This document shows, piece by piece, positions 19,908 to 27,633 of a stretch of DNA of 64,000 nucleotides. The DNA is from CAVVST01 sp963750995 (GTDB lineage Bacteria; Acidobacteriota; Vicinamibacteria; Vicinamibacterales; UBA2999), in the NCBI GenBank assembly GCA_963750995.1, contig CAVVST010000002.1, positions 930,001-994,000 of the forward strand. The letters are read 5' to 3'. Within the stretch, counting starts at the first letter, position 1; each line of letters begins with the position of its first letter. The notes beneath the pieces are model-generated. The model was not told the DNA's origin and made no database searches. It saw only the letters and a list, made by a program, of their open reading frames with translations. The position numbers were made by a program, and so were the translations under genes.

Positions 19908-20020
19908 TAGCCTTGCCTCTGTTTGTGTTTGGCGTTCGTGCAGATCACGCGGACGACGCCGCGCCGCCGCACGATCTTGCACTTGTCACAAATCCGTTTT
20001 ACCGACGCTCGTACCTTCAT
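19907..20020 (-). CDS. rpmJ: 50S ribosomal protein L36, zinc-type
   Basis: This 37-residue protein reads MKVRASVKRICDKCKIVRRR, then GVVRVICTNAKHKQRQG, and is the smallest protein of the 50S subunit. The CxxC, later Cys and His ligands of the C+ form are all present, so it binds zinc. It is placed infA-rpmJ-rpsM, as in most bacteria. The start overlaps the infA stop by 4 nt and the stop overlaps the rpsM start by 1 nt. Confidence 0.95.
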   Translation of the reverse strand: MKVRASVKRICDKCKIVRRRGVVRVICTNAKHKQRQG

Positions 20021-20229
20021 AGCTTTTTTACCACCCGGCCGCGCGTCAGATCCCGCGGCGTCAGCTCCACGACCACCCGGTCGCCGACCAGGAGCCGGAT
20101 GAAATTCCTCTCCACGCCCCCGCCGACGTGCGCGGTGATGCGCGAACCGTCGATCTCCACGCGATACAACCCGCTCGGCAACTGCGCTTCGACGATCCCT
20201 TCGACCTGGCGTCCGCTCCCGTCGCTCAC
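20017..20229 (-). CDS. infA: Translation initiation factor IF-1
   Basis: IF-1 blocks the ribosomal A site during initiation and aids IF-2 and IF-3. The 70-residue product is a single S1/OB fold: EGIVEAQLPSGLYRVEIDG, SRITAHVGGGVERNFIRLLV, then VELTPRDLTRGRV. The family usually starts MAKEEAIEVEG, so the SDGSGRQ start here is slightly unusual but of normal length. It overlaps map by 4 nt upstream and rpmJ by 4 nt downstream, so the map-infA-rpmJ group is likely translated as a coupled unit. Confidence 0.95.
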   Translation of the reverse strand: MSDGSGRQVEGIVEAQLPSGLYRVEIDGSRITAHVGGGVERNFIRLLVGDRVVVELTPRDLTRGRVVKKL

Positions 20230-21020
20230 GCGCGGTGAACGTTGACCGACTCGCGGACGCCGGCGGTTTCCTCCGCCGGCAGCGTCAGGATCTCGCAGCC
20301 GTCGCCCGTCACCACGACCGTGTGCTCGAAGTGTGCCGACAGGCTGCTGTCGCGCGTCACCGCGGTCCAGCCGTCCGACAGCACCTTCACGGCGGCGTCG
20401 CCGATGTTCACCATCGGCTCGATCGCGAGCACCATGCCTTCCGCCAGCCGCGGCCCGCGGCCACCCGGGCCGTAGTTCGCGATCTGCGGCTCCTCGTGCA
20501 GCGCCGTGCCGATGCCGTGGCCGACGAACTCGCGCACCACGGAGAACCCGTTCGCTTCGACATGAGCCTGAACGGCGGCGCCGATGTCCGACACTCGCGC
20601 GCCCGGCCTCACGGCCTCAATCCCGAGGAACAGCGCCTCGTTGGTGACCCGCAGCAGCCGCTCAGCCTCGGGACCCGCCCGGCCGACCGGCACCGTGACC
20701 GCGCAGTCGCCGTAAAAACCATCGAGCTTGGCGCCCATGTCGATCGACAGCACGTCACCTTCGATCAACTTCCGCGACGAGGGGATGCCGTGCACCACCT
20801 GCTCGTTCACCGACACGCATACCGTGGCCGGGTAGCCGTGATACCCCTTGAACGCCGGTTCCGCGCCCGCGGCGCGCACCTGGGCCTCGGCGAACGCGTC
20901 GAGATCCTGGGTCGTCACGCCCGGCACAACCATCCGCCTCAGCGCCGCGAGAATCGTCGCGACGAGCTGGTTCACGCGCCGCAGCTTGTCGATCTCGCTC
21001 TTCGACCGGCAGACGATCAT
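20226..21020 (-). CDS. map: Methionine aminopeptidase, type I
   Basis: Map removes the initiator methionine from nascent proteins in the cytosol, using two divalent metals. The 264-residue sequence has the ligands in order: substrate His in VNEQVVHGIPS, Asp and Asp in LSIDMGAKLDGFYGDCAVT, His in EFVGHGIGTALHEEPQ, Glu in MVLAIEPMVN and Glu in HFEHTVVVTGDG. It lacks the N-terminal zinc-finger extension of some type I enzymes. It overlaps adk by 4 nt and infA by 4 nt, the classic adk-map-infA arrangement within the spc/alpha junction. Confidence 0.97.
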   Translation of the reverse strand: MIVCRSKSEIDKLRRVNQLVATILAALRRMVVPGVTTQDLDAFAEAQVRAAGAEPAFKGYHGYPATVCVSVNEQVVHGIPSSRKLIEGDVLSIDMGAKLDGFYGDCAVTVPVGRAGPEAERLLRVTNEALFLGIEAVRPGARVSDIGAAVQAHVEANGFSVVREFVGHGIGTALHEEPQIANYGPGGRGPRLAEGMVLAIEPMVNIGDAAVKVLSDGWTAVTRDSSLSAHFEHTVVVTGDGCEILTLPAEETAGVRESVNVHRA

Positions 21021-21700
21021 CGGCCCGCTGGCCTCTGCGCCCCCATGCGCTCGCCCGCGCCAACCGCATCATGGACCGTCGCGTCGAGCTCCCGCGCTAC
21101 GAAATCCGCCGCCTGTGCCCCGTTGACGATCCGGAACGTCGCACGGCCGCGGTAGTAGTCGACCAGCGGCTCGGTGGCGCGGTGATACACCTTCAACCGT
21201 TCGCGGACGACGGCTTCGCTGTCGTCGGCGCGCTGGATCAGGTGGCCGCCGCAGCGCCGGCACGCGTCGCCGTCGTCGGGACCGGCGTTCTCGCCGCACT
21301 TCGAACAGATCCGCCGACCTGCGAGCCGCCGCACGAGCTCGGCCTCGGGCACGGCGATGTCGACAACGACCAGCGGCCCCTTAGCGCGCTCTTCGACGAT
21401 GCGATCCAGCGCCTTCGCCTGGAACAGCGTCCGCGGAAACCCGTCTAGCACGAACCCGGCATCGGTGTCGGAGCGCTTCAGCCGATCCTGCACGATCGCG
21501 ACGATGGTTTCATCATCGACGAGCTCGCCGCGGTCCATCTTCGCCTTCGCCACCATCGCCACCGGCAGTTTGTCCTTGATCCCCTGCCTGAGGATGTCGC
21601 CGGTCGAGATCTTCGGCAACCCGTACTGACGCGCGAACCGCTCGGCCTGCGTTCCTTTCCCCGCGCCGGGCGCGCCGAGCATGATCAGATTCAGACCCAT
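21017..21700 (-). CDS. adk: Adenylate kinase with zinc-binding LID
   Basis: Adk converts ATP and AMP to two ADP and sets the cell's adenylate balance. The 227-residue protein has the P-loop GAPGAGKGTQAERFA, the AMP-binding region (PKISTGDILR, VLDGFPRTLFQA) and a long LID with four cysteines (CSKCGENAGPDDGDACRRC). That makes it the zinc-type LID common in Gram-positive and many other bacteria. Its C-terminus is about 10 residues longer than typical (AGERMGAQRPAGR). It starts one base after the secY stop and overlaps map. Confidence 0.96.
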   Translation of the reverse strand: MGLNLIMLGAPGAGKGTQAERFARQYGLPKISTGDILRQGIKDKLPVAMVAKAKMDRGELVDDETIVAIVQDRLKRSDTDAGFVLDGFPRTLFQAKALDRIVEERAKGPLVVVDIAVPEAELVRRLAGRRICSKCGENAGPDDGDACRRCGGHLIQRADDSEAVVRERLKVYHRATEPLVDYYRGRATFRIVNGAQAADFVARELDATVHDAVGAGERMGAQRPAGR

Positions 21701-23092
21701 CTAGCCGCGCCGCCCCCTGATGCGGGTCTTCTTCATGAAACCGTCATAGTGCCGCATGATGAGCTGCGACTCGATCTGGTTGACCGTATCCATCGCCACG
21801 CCGACGACGATCAGCAGCGAGGTGCCGCCGAAGATAAAGGTGATGCCGACGCCCTGCGTGATCCACTGCGGGAGCAGCGCGTCGAGCGATTCGCCGATGA
21901 ACGGAATCGGCGCGACCTTGAACCCGGTCAGCAGGAATTCCGGCAGGATCGCGACACACGCGAGGTACAACGCGCCCACCAGCGTCAACCGGGCCAGGAT
22001 CGTGTCGATGTGCTCGGCGGTCCGCTTGCCGGGCCGGATACCGGGGATGAAGCCGCCGTACTTCCGCATGTTCTCGGCGACGTCATCGGGGTTGAAGATG
22101 ATCGCCGTGTAGAAGTAGCAGAAGAAGATGATGCCCGCGACGTAGAGGAGGTTGTACAGCGGCATGCCGTACGCCAGCTGGTCGGCAACCGCCCGTCCCC
22201 ACGTGCCGCTCTGGAACATCGTCGCAATCGTCGCCGGGAACGCCAGGATCGACGAGGCAAAGATCACCGGGATGACGCCGCCGGTATTGACCTTCAGAGG
22301 AATATGCGTGCTCGACCCGCCGTATTGACGGCGCCCGACGACGCGCTTGGCGTACTGGACCGTGATGCGCCGGTGGCCCCGCTCGACGAAGATGATCGCG
22401 CCGACGACGACCACCATCATCATGACCAGGAACACGATCCGGAGCAGGCTGATCTGCCCGGTGCGCATCTGATCGAACGTCGTCAGGACCGCTGCGGGCA
22501 GACCGCTGACGATGCCGGCGAAGATCAGCAGCGACATCCCGTTGCCAATCCCGCGCTCGGTAATCTGCTCGCCGAGCCACATCACGAACAGCGTGCCGGT
22601 CGTCATGGTGATGACGCAGACGAACCGGAAGCCCCAGCCCGGGTCATAGACGAGCGGCAGCCCGCCGGCCACCTGCGTCTGGCGCTCGAGGAAGTAGGCA
22701 ATACCAAGCGACTGCACGAACGCCAGCGCGAGCGTCAGGTAGCGCGTGTACTGGGTGATCTTCCGCCGGCCCAGCTCGCCTTCCTTGGAAATCCGCTCGA
22801 GCGTCGGCCACACCACCGTCAACAGCTGCAGGATGATCGACGCGCTGATGTACGGCATGACGCCCAGCGCGAAGATCGTCATCTGCGACAGGTTCTGCCC
22901 GGAGAACATGTCGTAGAGGCCGAACATCGTGTTGCGCGCCTGATCCGCCAGGATCGCCAGCGCCTGGGTGTTCACCCCCGGCGTCGGGATGTGGCTGCCG
23001 ATGCGGTAGACGCCGAGCAGCGCCAGCGTAAACAGGATCCGGTTTCGCAGGTCGGCGACGGCGAACAGGTTCTTGAGAGGATTCTCCTGCAT
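21701..23092 (-). CDS. secY: Preprotein translocase subunit SecY
   Basis: SecY forms the protein-conducting channel in the inner membrane with SecE and SecG. The 463-residue protein has ten predicted membrane helices, the plug/TM1-2 region (RIGSHIPTPGVNT, LYDMFSGQNLSQMTIFALGV, MPYISASIILQLL) and the cytosolic loops used by SecA and ribosomes (ERGHRRITVQYAKRVVGRRQ; PGKRTAEHIDTILARLT). It lies between rplO (2 nt) and adk (adjacent), the standard spc-operon place. Length is slightly above the E. coli protein (443). Confidence 0.97.
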   Translation of the reverse strand: MQENPLKNLFAVADLRNRILFTLALLGVYRIGSHIPTPGVNTQALAILADQARNTMFGLYDMFSGQNLSQMTIFALGVMPYISASIILQLLTVVWPTLERISKEGELGRRKITQYTRYLTLALAFVQSLGIAYFLERQTQVAGGLPLVYDPGWGFRFVCVITMTTGTLFVMWLGEQITERGIGNGMSLLIFAGIVSGLPAAVLTTFDQMRTGQISLLRIVFLVMMMVVVVGAIIFVERGHRRITVQYAKRVVGRRQYGGSSTHIPLKVNTGGVIPVIFASSILAFPATIATMFQSGTWGRAVADQLAYGMPLYNLLYVAGIIFFCYFYTAIIFNPDDVAENMRKYGGFIPGIRPGKRTAEHIDTILARLTLVGALYLACVAILPEFLLTGFKVAPIPFIGESLDALLPQWITQGVGITFIFGGTSLLIVVGVAMDTVNQIESQLIMRHYDGFMKKTRIRGRRG

Positions 23093-23094
23093 GG

Positions 23095-23547
23095 CTATGC
23101 CCCGCCGAGCACCTCGGTCACCCCGCCGGCGGCCGTGATCTTCTCGGCCGCCTTGCCGCTGAACTTGTGCGCCCGCACCGTCAGCTTCTTGCTGATGTCG
23201 CCGCGCGCCAGCACCTTGATCGGCTGCCGGGCGCTGCGAATGAGACCCTGCTCACGCAGCAACTCCGGCGTGATCACCGTGCCAGCGTCGAACCGCTCGG
23301 CCAGCGTGTCGAGGTTGACGACCGCGTACTCCGTGCGGAACAGGTTGTGGAACCCGCGCTTCGGGATGCGGCGATGCAGCGGCATCTGTCCGCCCTCGAA
23401 CCCGCGCTTGAACTTGAAGCCCGAGCGTGACTTCGCGCCCTTGTGGCCGCGGCCCGCCTGCGTGCCGGTGCCCGACCCGTGGCCGCGCCCGACGCGCTTC
23501 TTCGAGAACTTCGACCGGTCTGCCGGCTTGAGATTAGAGAGATCCAT
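23095..23547 (-). CDS. rplO: 50S ribosomal protein L15
   Basis: L15 helps late 50S assembly. The 150-residue product starts MDLSNLKPADRSKFSKKRVG. Its glycine/arginine-rich N-terminal extension is typical (GRGHGSGTGTQAGRGHKGAK) and the globular domain follows (GGQMPLHRRIPKRGFHNLF, EYAVVNLDTLAERFDAGTVI). It is separated from rpmD by a 37-nt gap that is nearly filled by a REP-like palindrome, and from secY by only 2 nt. Confidence 0.97.
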   Translation of the reverse strand: MDLSNLKPADRSKFSKKRVGRGHGSGTGTQAGRGHKGAKSRSGFKFKRGFEGGQMPLHRRIPKRGFHNLFRTEYAVVNLDTLAERFDAGTVITPELLREQGLIRSARQPIKVLARGDISKKLTVRAHKFSGKAAEKITAAGGVTEVLGGA

Positions 23548-23558
23548 ATGCGTTACCC

Positions 23559-23588
23559 GGCGGGTCCGCTTCGCGGAACCCGCCCTAC
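23559..23588 (-). repeat. GTAG-headed REP-like palindrome between rpmD and rplO
   Basis: Minus-strand GTAGGGCGGGTTCCGCG then AAGCGGACCCGCC, an almost perfect palindrome and the closest copy to the family consensus. The TAG in its GTAG head (23585-23587) is the rpmD stop codon. Confidence 0.88.
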
Positions 23589-23791
23589 TCCGTGACCTCG
23601 ACGAGATGACGGACCTTGAGAATCATGCCACGCGTCTCGGGCGTGTCGGGCAGCTCCACCGTGTGACGGATCTTGCGCAGCCCCATGCCCTGGACGGTCT
23701 TACCCTGCGTCTCGTTGAAGCCGATCGGGCTCCGGACCAGCGTGACCTTGAGCCGCTTGGACGCCGCCGTCTTTGCCGCCTTCTTTGCCAT
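23585..23791 (-). CDS. rpmD: 50S ribosomal protein L30
   Basis: L30 is a small protein on the solvent side of the 50S subunit. The 68-residue product carries a short basic N-terminal extension (MAKKAAKTAASKR) and then the L30 fold (LKVTLVRSPIGFNETQGKTV, MGLRKIRHTVELPDTPETRG, MILKVRHLVEV). It lies between rpsE (2-nt gap) and rplO, as in the standard spc order. Its stop codon is provided by the REP-like element that follows, so the end of the protein (VTE) may have been reset when the element inserted. Confidence 0.95.
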   Translation of the reverse strand: MAKKAAKTAASKRLKVTLVRSPIGFNETQGKTVQGMGLRKIRHTVELPDTPETRGMILKVRHLVEVTE

Positions 23792-23793
23792 CG

Positions 23794-24312
23794 TTACGCC
23801 CCGACCAGATCGGACTCTTCCTTGCCGCGGAACCGCGCCACCTGGCCCGGATCCTTCAAATCCATCAGTCCCGAGAAGGTCGCGCGCACCACGTTATGCG
23901 GATTCGCCGACCCGAGCGACTTCGTCAGCACATTCTGGATGCCCGCCGATTCCACCACCGCGCGCACCGCGCCACCGGCGATCAGGCCGGTGCCTTCCGG
24001 CGCCGGCTTCAGCAGCACGCTGCCAGACCCAAACCGTCCGGTCACCTGGTGCGGAATCGTCGTCCCCCTGAGCGGCACGCGGATCAGGTTCTTCTTGGCG
24101 GCTTCGATCCCCTTCTTGATCGCCGAGGGCACTTCCTTCGCCTTGCCGACACCGAAGCCGACCACGCCGTGGCCGTCGCCGACGACGACCAGCGCGCTGA
24201 AGCTCAGGTTCTTGCCGCCCTTGACCACCTTGGTGACGCGGTTGATCGAGACCACCGTGTCCTTGATCTCGAGCTGAGAGGCATCGACCTTCTCCCGATC
24301 CCGATTCATCAT
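23794..24312 (-). CDS. rpsE: 30S ribosomal protein S5
   Basis: S5 takes part in mRNA unwinding and decoding fidelity at the mRNA entry. From ATG 24312 (MMNRDREKVDASQLEIKDTV) the product is 172 residues. The double-stranded-RNA-binding-like N-domain is present (VVSINRVTKVVKGGKNLSFS, VVVGDGHGVVGFGVGKAKEV), as is the S5 C-domain (LLKPAPEGTGLIAGGAVRAV, SLGSANPHNVVRATFSGL). The longer frame to 24357 overlaps rplR and is rejected. It is 7 nt after rplR and 2 nt before rpmD. Confidence 0.96.
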   Translation of the reverse strand: MMNRDREKVDASQLEIKDTVVSINRVTKVVKGGKNLSFSALVVVGDGHGVVGFGVGKAKEVPSAIKKGIEAAKKNLIRVPLRGTTIPHQVTGRFGSGSVLLKPAPEGTGLIAGGAVRAVVESAGIQNVLTKSLGSANPHNVVRATFSGLMDLKDPGQVARFRGKEESDLVGA

Positions 24313-24319
24313 TGCCACG

Positions 24320-24694
24320 CTAAAACTCCAGACCGGCTTCGCGCGCGGCATCGGCAACCGCTTTCACGCGCCCGTGATAGAGAAACCCGTTGCGATCGAA
24401 CACCACCCGCTTGACGCCCTTCTCGATCAGGCGCTCGGCGATGGTCTTGCCGATCGCCTGGGCGCCGGCGACGTTGCCGCCCTTCGCCTTCCTGTCCATC
24501 GCCCCCTTGACGGTCGGCTCGACGCTCGACGCCGAGGCGATGGTGCGGCCGGTCATGTCGTCGACGACCTGCACGTAGATGTGCGCCACGCTCCGGTAGA
24601 TGGTCAGCCGGGGACGCGCCTCGGTGCCCTGCACCCGCTTGCGAATCCGGAACTTGATCCGATCGCGACGGTCTTCCTTGGTCTTGATCCTCAT
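24320..24694 (-). CDS. rplR: 50S ribosomal protein L18
   Basis: L18 binds 5S rRNA and anchors it in the central protuberance. The 124-residue product shows the family sequence: RRDRIKFRIRKRVQGTEARP, RLTIYRSVAHIYVQVVDDMT, GKTIAERLIEKGVKRVVFDR, NGFLYHGRVKAVADAAREAG. The ATG at 24694 follows an AAGGA site that begins directly after the REP-like hairpin of the rplF-rplR gap, so the element lies right against the ribosome binding site. Confidence 0.97.
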   Translation of the reverse strand: MRIKTKEDRRDRIKFRIRKRVQGTEARPRLTIYRSVAHIYVQVVDDMTGRTIASASSVEPTVKGAMDRKAKGGNVAGAQAIGKTIAERLIEKGVKRVVFDRNGFLYHGRVKAVADAAREAGLEF

Positions 24695-24706
24695 AGTCGT
24701 CCTTGG

Positions 24707-24730
24707 GCGGACCTGAAGGTCCGCCTCTAC
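24707..24730 (-). repeat. GTAG-headed hairpin (second subtype) between rplF and rplR
   Basis: Minus-strand GTAGAGGCGGACCTTCAGGTC then CGCC: stem GGCGGACC/GGTCCGCC with loop TTCA. Its TAG (24727-24729) is the rplF stop codon and it ends beside the rplR ribosome site. The same subtype recurs inside the aminotransferase gene at 61684-61708. Confidence 0.8.
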
Positions 24731-25262
24731 GCGCCGGTCTTTCCGACCTTCTTCTTCAGCTGCTCGCCGGTGTAGCGCACGCCCTTCTGCTTGTACGGGT
24801 CGGGCTTGCGCATGCGGCGGATGTTCGCGGCCACCTGGCCCACCACCTGGCGATCGGCGCCGGTCACGGTGATGTGTGTCTGCTTGTCGATCGCGATGTC
24901 GATCCCGTTCGGGATATCGAACACGATCGGGTGCGAGTAGCCGAGCGCGAACACCACCTGCTTGCCCTTCAGCTCGGCGCGGTAGCCGATGCCGACGATG
25001 TCGAGTTCTTTCTTGAAGCCATCGGTCACGCCGCTCACGGCGTTGGCAACCAGGCTCCGCGCCAGGCCGTGGAACTTCCGCAGCTCGTTGTCGTCGCGCT
25101 CGAGCCTGGCGACGAGGTACCGTCCTCCTGGGAGAACACGATGCCGGGCGGCAGCAACTGCCGCAGCTTGCCCTTCGGGCCCTGCACTTCGACGGCGTCG
25201 GTGGCGACCTTCACGGTCACGCCCTTCGGGATCGGGATCGGCTTTTTACCAATTCGGGACAT
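24727..25262 (-). CDS. rplF: 50S ribosomal protein L6, one frameshift
   Basis: L6 lies near the sarcin-ricin loop and factor-binding site. The N-terminal half (MSRIGKKPIPIPKGVTVKVA, VQGPKGKLRQLLPPGIVFSQ) is in one frame. The rest (MSGVTDGFKKELDIVGIGYR, HPIVFDIPNGIDIAIDKQT, RRMRKPDPYKQKGVRYTGEQ) is in another, with the shift near 25110-25120 around QEDG. One missing base restores an L6 of about 178 residues, the normal length. Since L6 is needed for growth in most bacteria, a sequence error is the simplest explanation. The stop is the TAG of the REP-like hairpin. Confidence 0.93.
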
Positions 25263-25268
25263 GACGTA

Positions 25269-25685
25269 TCACCACACGTTGCAGAGGACTTCGCCGCCGA
25301 CCCCCGCCTTGCGGGCGGCTCGGCCGGTCATCACGCCGCGCGACGTTGTCAGGATGCTGGTGCCGAGGCCGCCGAGCACCGCCGGCACTTCCTCGACGCC
25401 GATGTAGACGCGGCGGCCGGGACGGCTGATGCGCTCGATTCCGCTGATGACTTTCTCACCGCGCGGACCGTACTTCAGGAACACACGAATCACCTGGCGC
25501 GGCTGCCGGCCGGCTTTCTCCGCCGGCTCCTCGACGAGGCGAAAGCCCTGGATGTAGCCCTCGTCGTGCAGAATCCGCGCGATCTCCGCCTTCAGCTTGC
25601 TGGCGGGCATGTCCACGCGCGTGTGCTTGGCCGTCACCGCGTTGCGGAGACGCGTCAGCATGTCGGCAATCGGATCGGTCATCAT
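25269..25685 (-). CDS. rpsH: 30S ribosomal protein S8
   Basis: S8 binds the central domain of 16S rRNA early in assembly and is the translational repressor of the spc operon in E. coli. The 138-residue product reads MMTDPIADMLTRLRNAVTAK, MPASKLKAEIARILHDEGYI, then the C-terminal signature VPAVLGGLGTSILTTSRGVM. A slightly longer loop (EEPAEKAGRQPRQ) stands between the two domains. It is 6 nt from rplF and 21 nt after rpsN. Confidence 0.97.
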   Translation of the reverse strand: MMTDPIADMLTRLRNAVTAKHTRVDMPASKLKAEIARILHDEGYIQGFRLVEEPAEKAGRQPRQVIRVFLKYGPRGEKVISGIERISRPGRRVYIGVEEVPAVLGGLGTSILTTSRGVMTGRAARKAGVGGEVLCNVW

Positions 25686-25706
25686 CTCATCCTTTACCCG
25701 GCGTCC

Positions 25707-25891
25707 TTACCAGGAACTCTTGGTCACGCCGGTGACGTCGCCTTCGAGCGCCGCCTTGCGGAAGCAGAGCCGGCACATCGCGAACTTGCGCATGAAGCGC
25801 GCGGACGGCCACAGAGCTTGCAGCGGTTCCGCAGGCGAATCTTGTATTTCGGGGTTTTCGCTTCCTTCGCGATCTTTGCTGTCGTTGCCAT
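25707..25891 (-). CDS. rpsN: 30S ribosomal protein S14, type Z (zinc), one frameshift
   Basis: This short gene is recovered by reading through one missing base. From ATG 25891 the protein reads MATTAKIAKEAKTPKYKIRL, RNRCKLCGRPRA, then after a frame change at about 25803 FMRKFAMCRLCFRKAALEGD and VTGVTKSSW, ending at the TAA 25707-25709. The repaired length of 61 residues and the CxxC...CxxC zinc knuckle define the type Z form. It sits between rplE and rpsH as expected. S14 shapes the 30S head near the A site. Confidence 0.9.
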
Positions 25892-25898
25892 ATCGTCC

Positions 25899-26448
25899 TT
25901 AATTCGTGGCGGTGCGGAACGGCATGCCCATCAACTGGAGCAGCTTCCGCGCCTCTTCGTCGGTCCTCGCGGTCGTCACCATCGACACGTTCATGCCACG
26001 CGCCTTGTCGACCTTCATGTAGTCGATCTCGGGAAAGAGCAGCTGGTCGCGCAGCCCCAGCGTGTAGTTGCCGCGGCCGTCGAACCCCTTCGGCGAGACG
26101 CCACGGAAGTCGCGCACGCGCGGAAGCGCCACGCTGATCAGGCGATCGAGGAACTCGTACATCCGCTCGCCCCGCAGCGTCACCATCGCGCCGACCGGCA
26201 TGCCCTGCCGCAGCTTGAACTGCGCGATCGACTTGGTGGCGCGGCGGATCACCGCCTTCTGGCCGGTGATCCGGCCGAGTCTCGTCGGCACCGATGTCGG
26301 CGAGCTTGGCGTTCTGCGTCGCCTCGCCGAGGCCCATGTTGATGACGACCTTCTCGATCTTCGGAATCGCCATCACGTTCTTGTAGCCGAACTCCTTCTT
26401 GAGCGCCGGCACGACTTCCTTCTGGTACCGTTCCTTCATGCGGCTCAT
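25899..26448 (-). CDS. rplE: 50S ribosomal protein L5, one frameshift
   Basis: L5 binds 5S rRNA and forms bridge B1b with the 30S head. The start ATG 26448 overlaps the rplX stop by 4 nt. The N-terminus reads MSRMKERYQKEVVPALKKEF and VVINMGLGEATQNAKLADIG. After about 26285 the frame changes and continues LGRITGQKAVIRRATKSIAQ, MPVGAMVTLRGERMYEFLDR, RDFRGVSPKGFDGRGNYTLG and ends LLQLMGMPFRTATN. One surplus base accounts for the break, giving about 182 residues (E. coli 179). I treat it as a sequence error in an essential gene. Confidence 0.93.
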
Positions 26449-26777
26449 TTGTCGACCACTCCCTCGCATTTCCGGCAGATCCGGATCTTGCGCCCGTCGT
26501 TCAGTATTCGGTGCCCGACGCGCGTCATCGCGCTGCATTCCGGGCACACGAGCTGGACGTTGCTGGCGTGCAGTGACGCCTCGCGCTCGACGATCCCGCC
26601 CTTGATGTTGCTCTGCGGGTTCGGACGCGTGTGGCGCTTGATCAGATTGACGCCCTCGACGATCAGGCGGTTCTTCACCGGGAGCACCTTGAGCACCCGT
26701 CCACGCTTGCCGCTGTCCTTCCCCGTCGTCACGACGACGGTATCGTTGCGGCGAATCGGTGTTTGCAATCTCGACAT
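26445..26777 (-). CDS. rplX: 50S ribosomal protein L24
   Basis: L24 starts 50S assembly at the 5' end of 23S rRNA. The 110-residue product has the KOW motif (RNDTVVVTTGKDSGKRGRVL) and the VEGVNLIKRHTRPNPQSNIK segment. Its C-terminal region carries two Cys pairs (CPECSAMTRVGHRI and RICRKCEGVVDK), a metal-knuckle-like arrangement frequent in bacterial L24. It lies 6 nt from rplN and overlaps rplE by 4 nt. Confidence 0.97.
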   Translation of the reverse strand: MSRLQTPIRRNDTVVVTTGKDSGKRGRVLKVLPVKNRLIVEGVNLIKRHTRPNPQSNIKGGIVEREASLHASNVQLVCPECSAMTRVGHRILNDGRKIRICRKCEGVVDK

Positions 26778-26783
26778 GACTGC

Positions 26784-27141
26784 CTACAGAACCTCCGGAG
26801 CGAGCGAAATGATCTTCATGAAGCGCCGCTCGCGCAGCTCGCGGGCCACCGGCCCGAACACGCGGGTGCCGATCGGCTCGTTCTGATCGTTGATCAGGAC
26901 GGCGGCGTTGCGGTCGAAGCGGATGTACGTGCCGTCACGGCGGCGCTGCTCCTTGACCGTCCGAACGATCACCGCCTTGACCACCTGTCCCTTCTTGACC
27001 GTCCCATCCGGGCGTGGCTTCCTTCACCGACGCCGTGATGATGTCGCCGAGCCGGGCGTAGCGGCCGGTGGATCCGCCGATCGGGTTGATCACCGAGATC
27101 TTCCGCGCGCCGGAGTTGTCGGCGACGTCAAAGGATCGCAT
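26784..27141 (-). CDS. rplN: 50S ribosomal protein L14, one frameshift, start unclear
   Basis: L14 forms bridges B5/B8 with the 30S subunit. The chain reads MRSFDVADNSGARKISVINP and GGSTGRYARLGDIITASVKE. It then changes frame at about 27009, where ATP must join DGTVKKGQVVKAVIVRT, and ends ELRERRFMKIISLAPEVL. The family normally begins MIQMRS; here an ATG at 27158-27160 (in sequence ATGATACCG) is out of frame with ATG 27141, so a second small error near 27145 is likely and the true start probably lies a few codons upstream. The repaired core is 118 residues. Confidence 0.9.
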
Positions 27142-27194
27142 CTGAATTTCTCGGTATCATGGTCGGTCTCCTACAGACCAGGCCGGCGCCTTCG

Positions 27195-27440
27195 CTAGAC
27201 CACGGCGCCTTGGTCACCACCCACAACCCGCTTGCGGCGGCTGAGCGGGCGCGATTCGGCGATGGCCACGGTGTCGCCGACCTTGGCCTCGTTGTTCTCG
27301 TTGTGCGCGACGAACTTCGACGTCTTGCGCTGGCTCTTGCCGTACACCTCGTGGCGAACCTGACGCTCGACGGCGACCACCACCGTCTTTTCCATCTTGT
27401 CGCTGACGACGGTGCCGGTCAGCTGTGCTTTGACGCTCAT
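27195..27440 (-). CDS. rpsQ: 30S ribosomal protein S17
   Basis: S17 is a primary 16S rRNA binder with an OB fold. The 81-residue product reads MSVKAQLTGTVVSDKMEKTV, VVAVERQVRHEVYGKSQRKT, SKFVAHNENNEAKVGDTVAI and then AESRPLSRRKRVV, all family-conserved. The start overlaps rpmC by 4 nt (ATGA), and a 54-nt gap separates it from rplN. Confidence 0.97.
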   Translation of the reverse strand: MSVKAQLTGTVVSDKMEKTVVVAVERQVRHEVYGKSQRKTSKFVAHNENNEAKVGDTVAIAESRPLSRRKRVVGGDQGAVV

Positions 27441-27633
27441 GATGCCTGCAGTTCCTTCTCGCGGAGAATCGTCTTGATCCGCGCCAGGTCACGGCGGACG
27501 TCGCGCACCTTAGCCGGCGCCTCGAGCTGCCCCATCGACTTCTGAATCCGGAGCCGGAAGGTCTGGTCCTCCAGGTCCTTCACGCGCGCGCGCAGGTCGT
27601 CGACCGTCAGCTCGCGAATCTCGCCGCCTTCAT
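27437..27633 (-). CDS. rpmC: 50S ribosomal protein L29, frameshift near start
   Basis: L29 lies at the polypeptide exit tunnel, close to L23. The C-terminal 58 residues are unambiguous (ELTVDDLRARVKDLEDQTFR, LRIQKSMGQLEAPAKVRDVR, RDLARIKTILREKELQAS). The expected start ATG AAG at 27633, which overlaps the rplP stop by 4 nt, is out of frame by one base. Inserting one base gives MKAGEIRELT, the usual L29 start, and a 65-residue protein. There is no in-frame ATG, GTG or TTG nearby, so an error at about 27626-27630 is the best reading. Confidence 0.88.

Noticed and set aside
20255..20285. GTAG-type hairpin at the end of map
   Set aside because: CGCCGGCGG-TTTCCTC-CGCCGG is palindromic but has no GTAG head and lies in conserved coding sequence.
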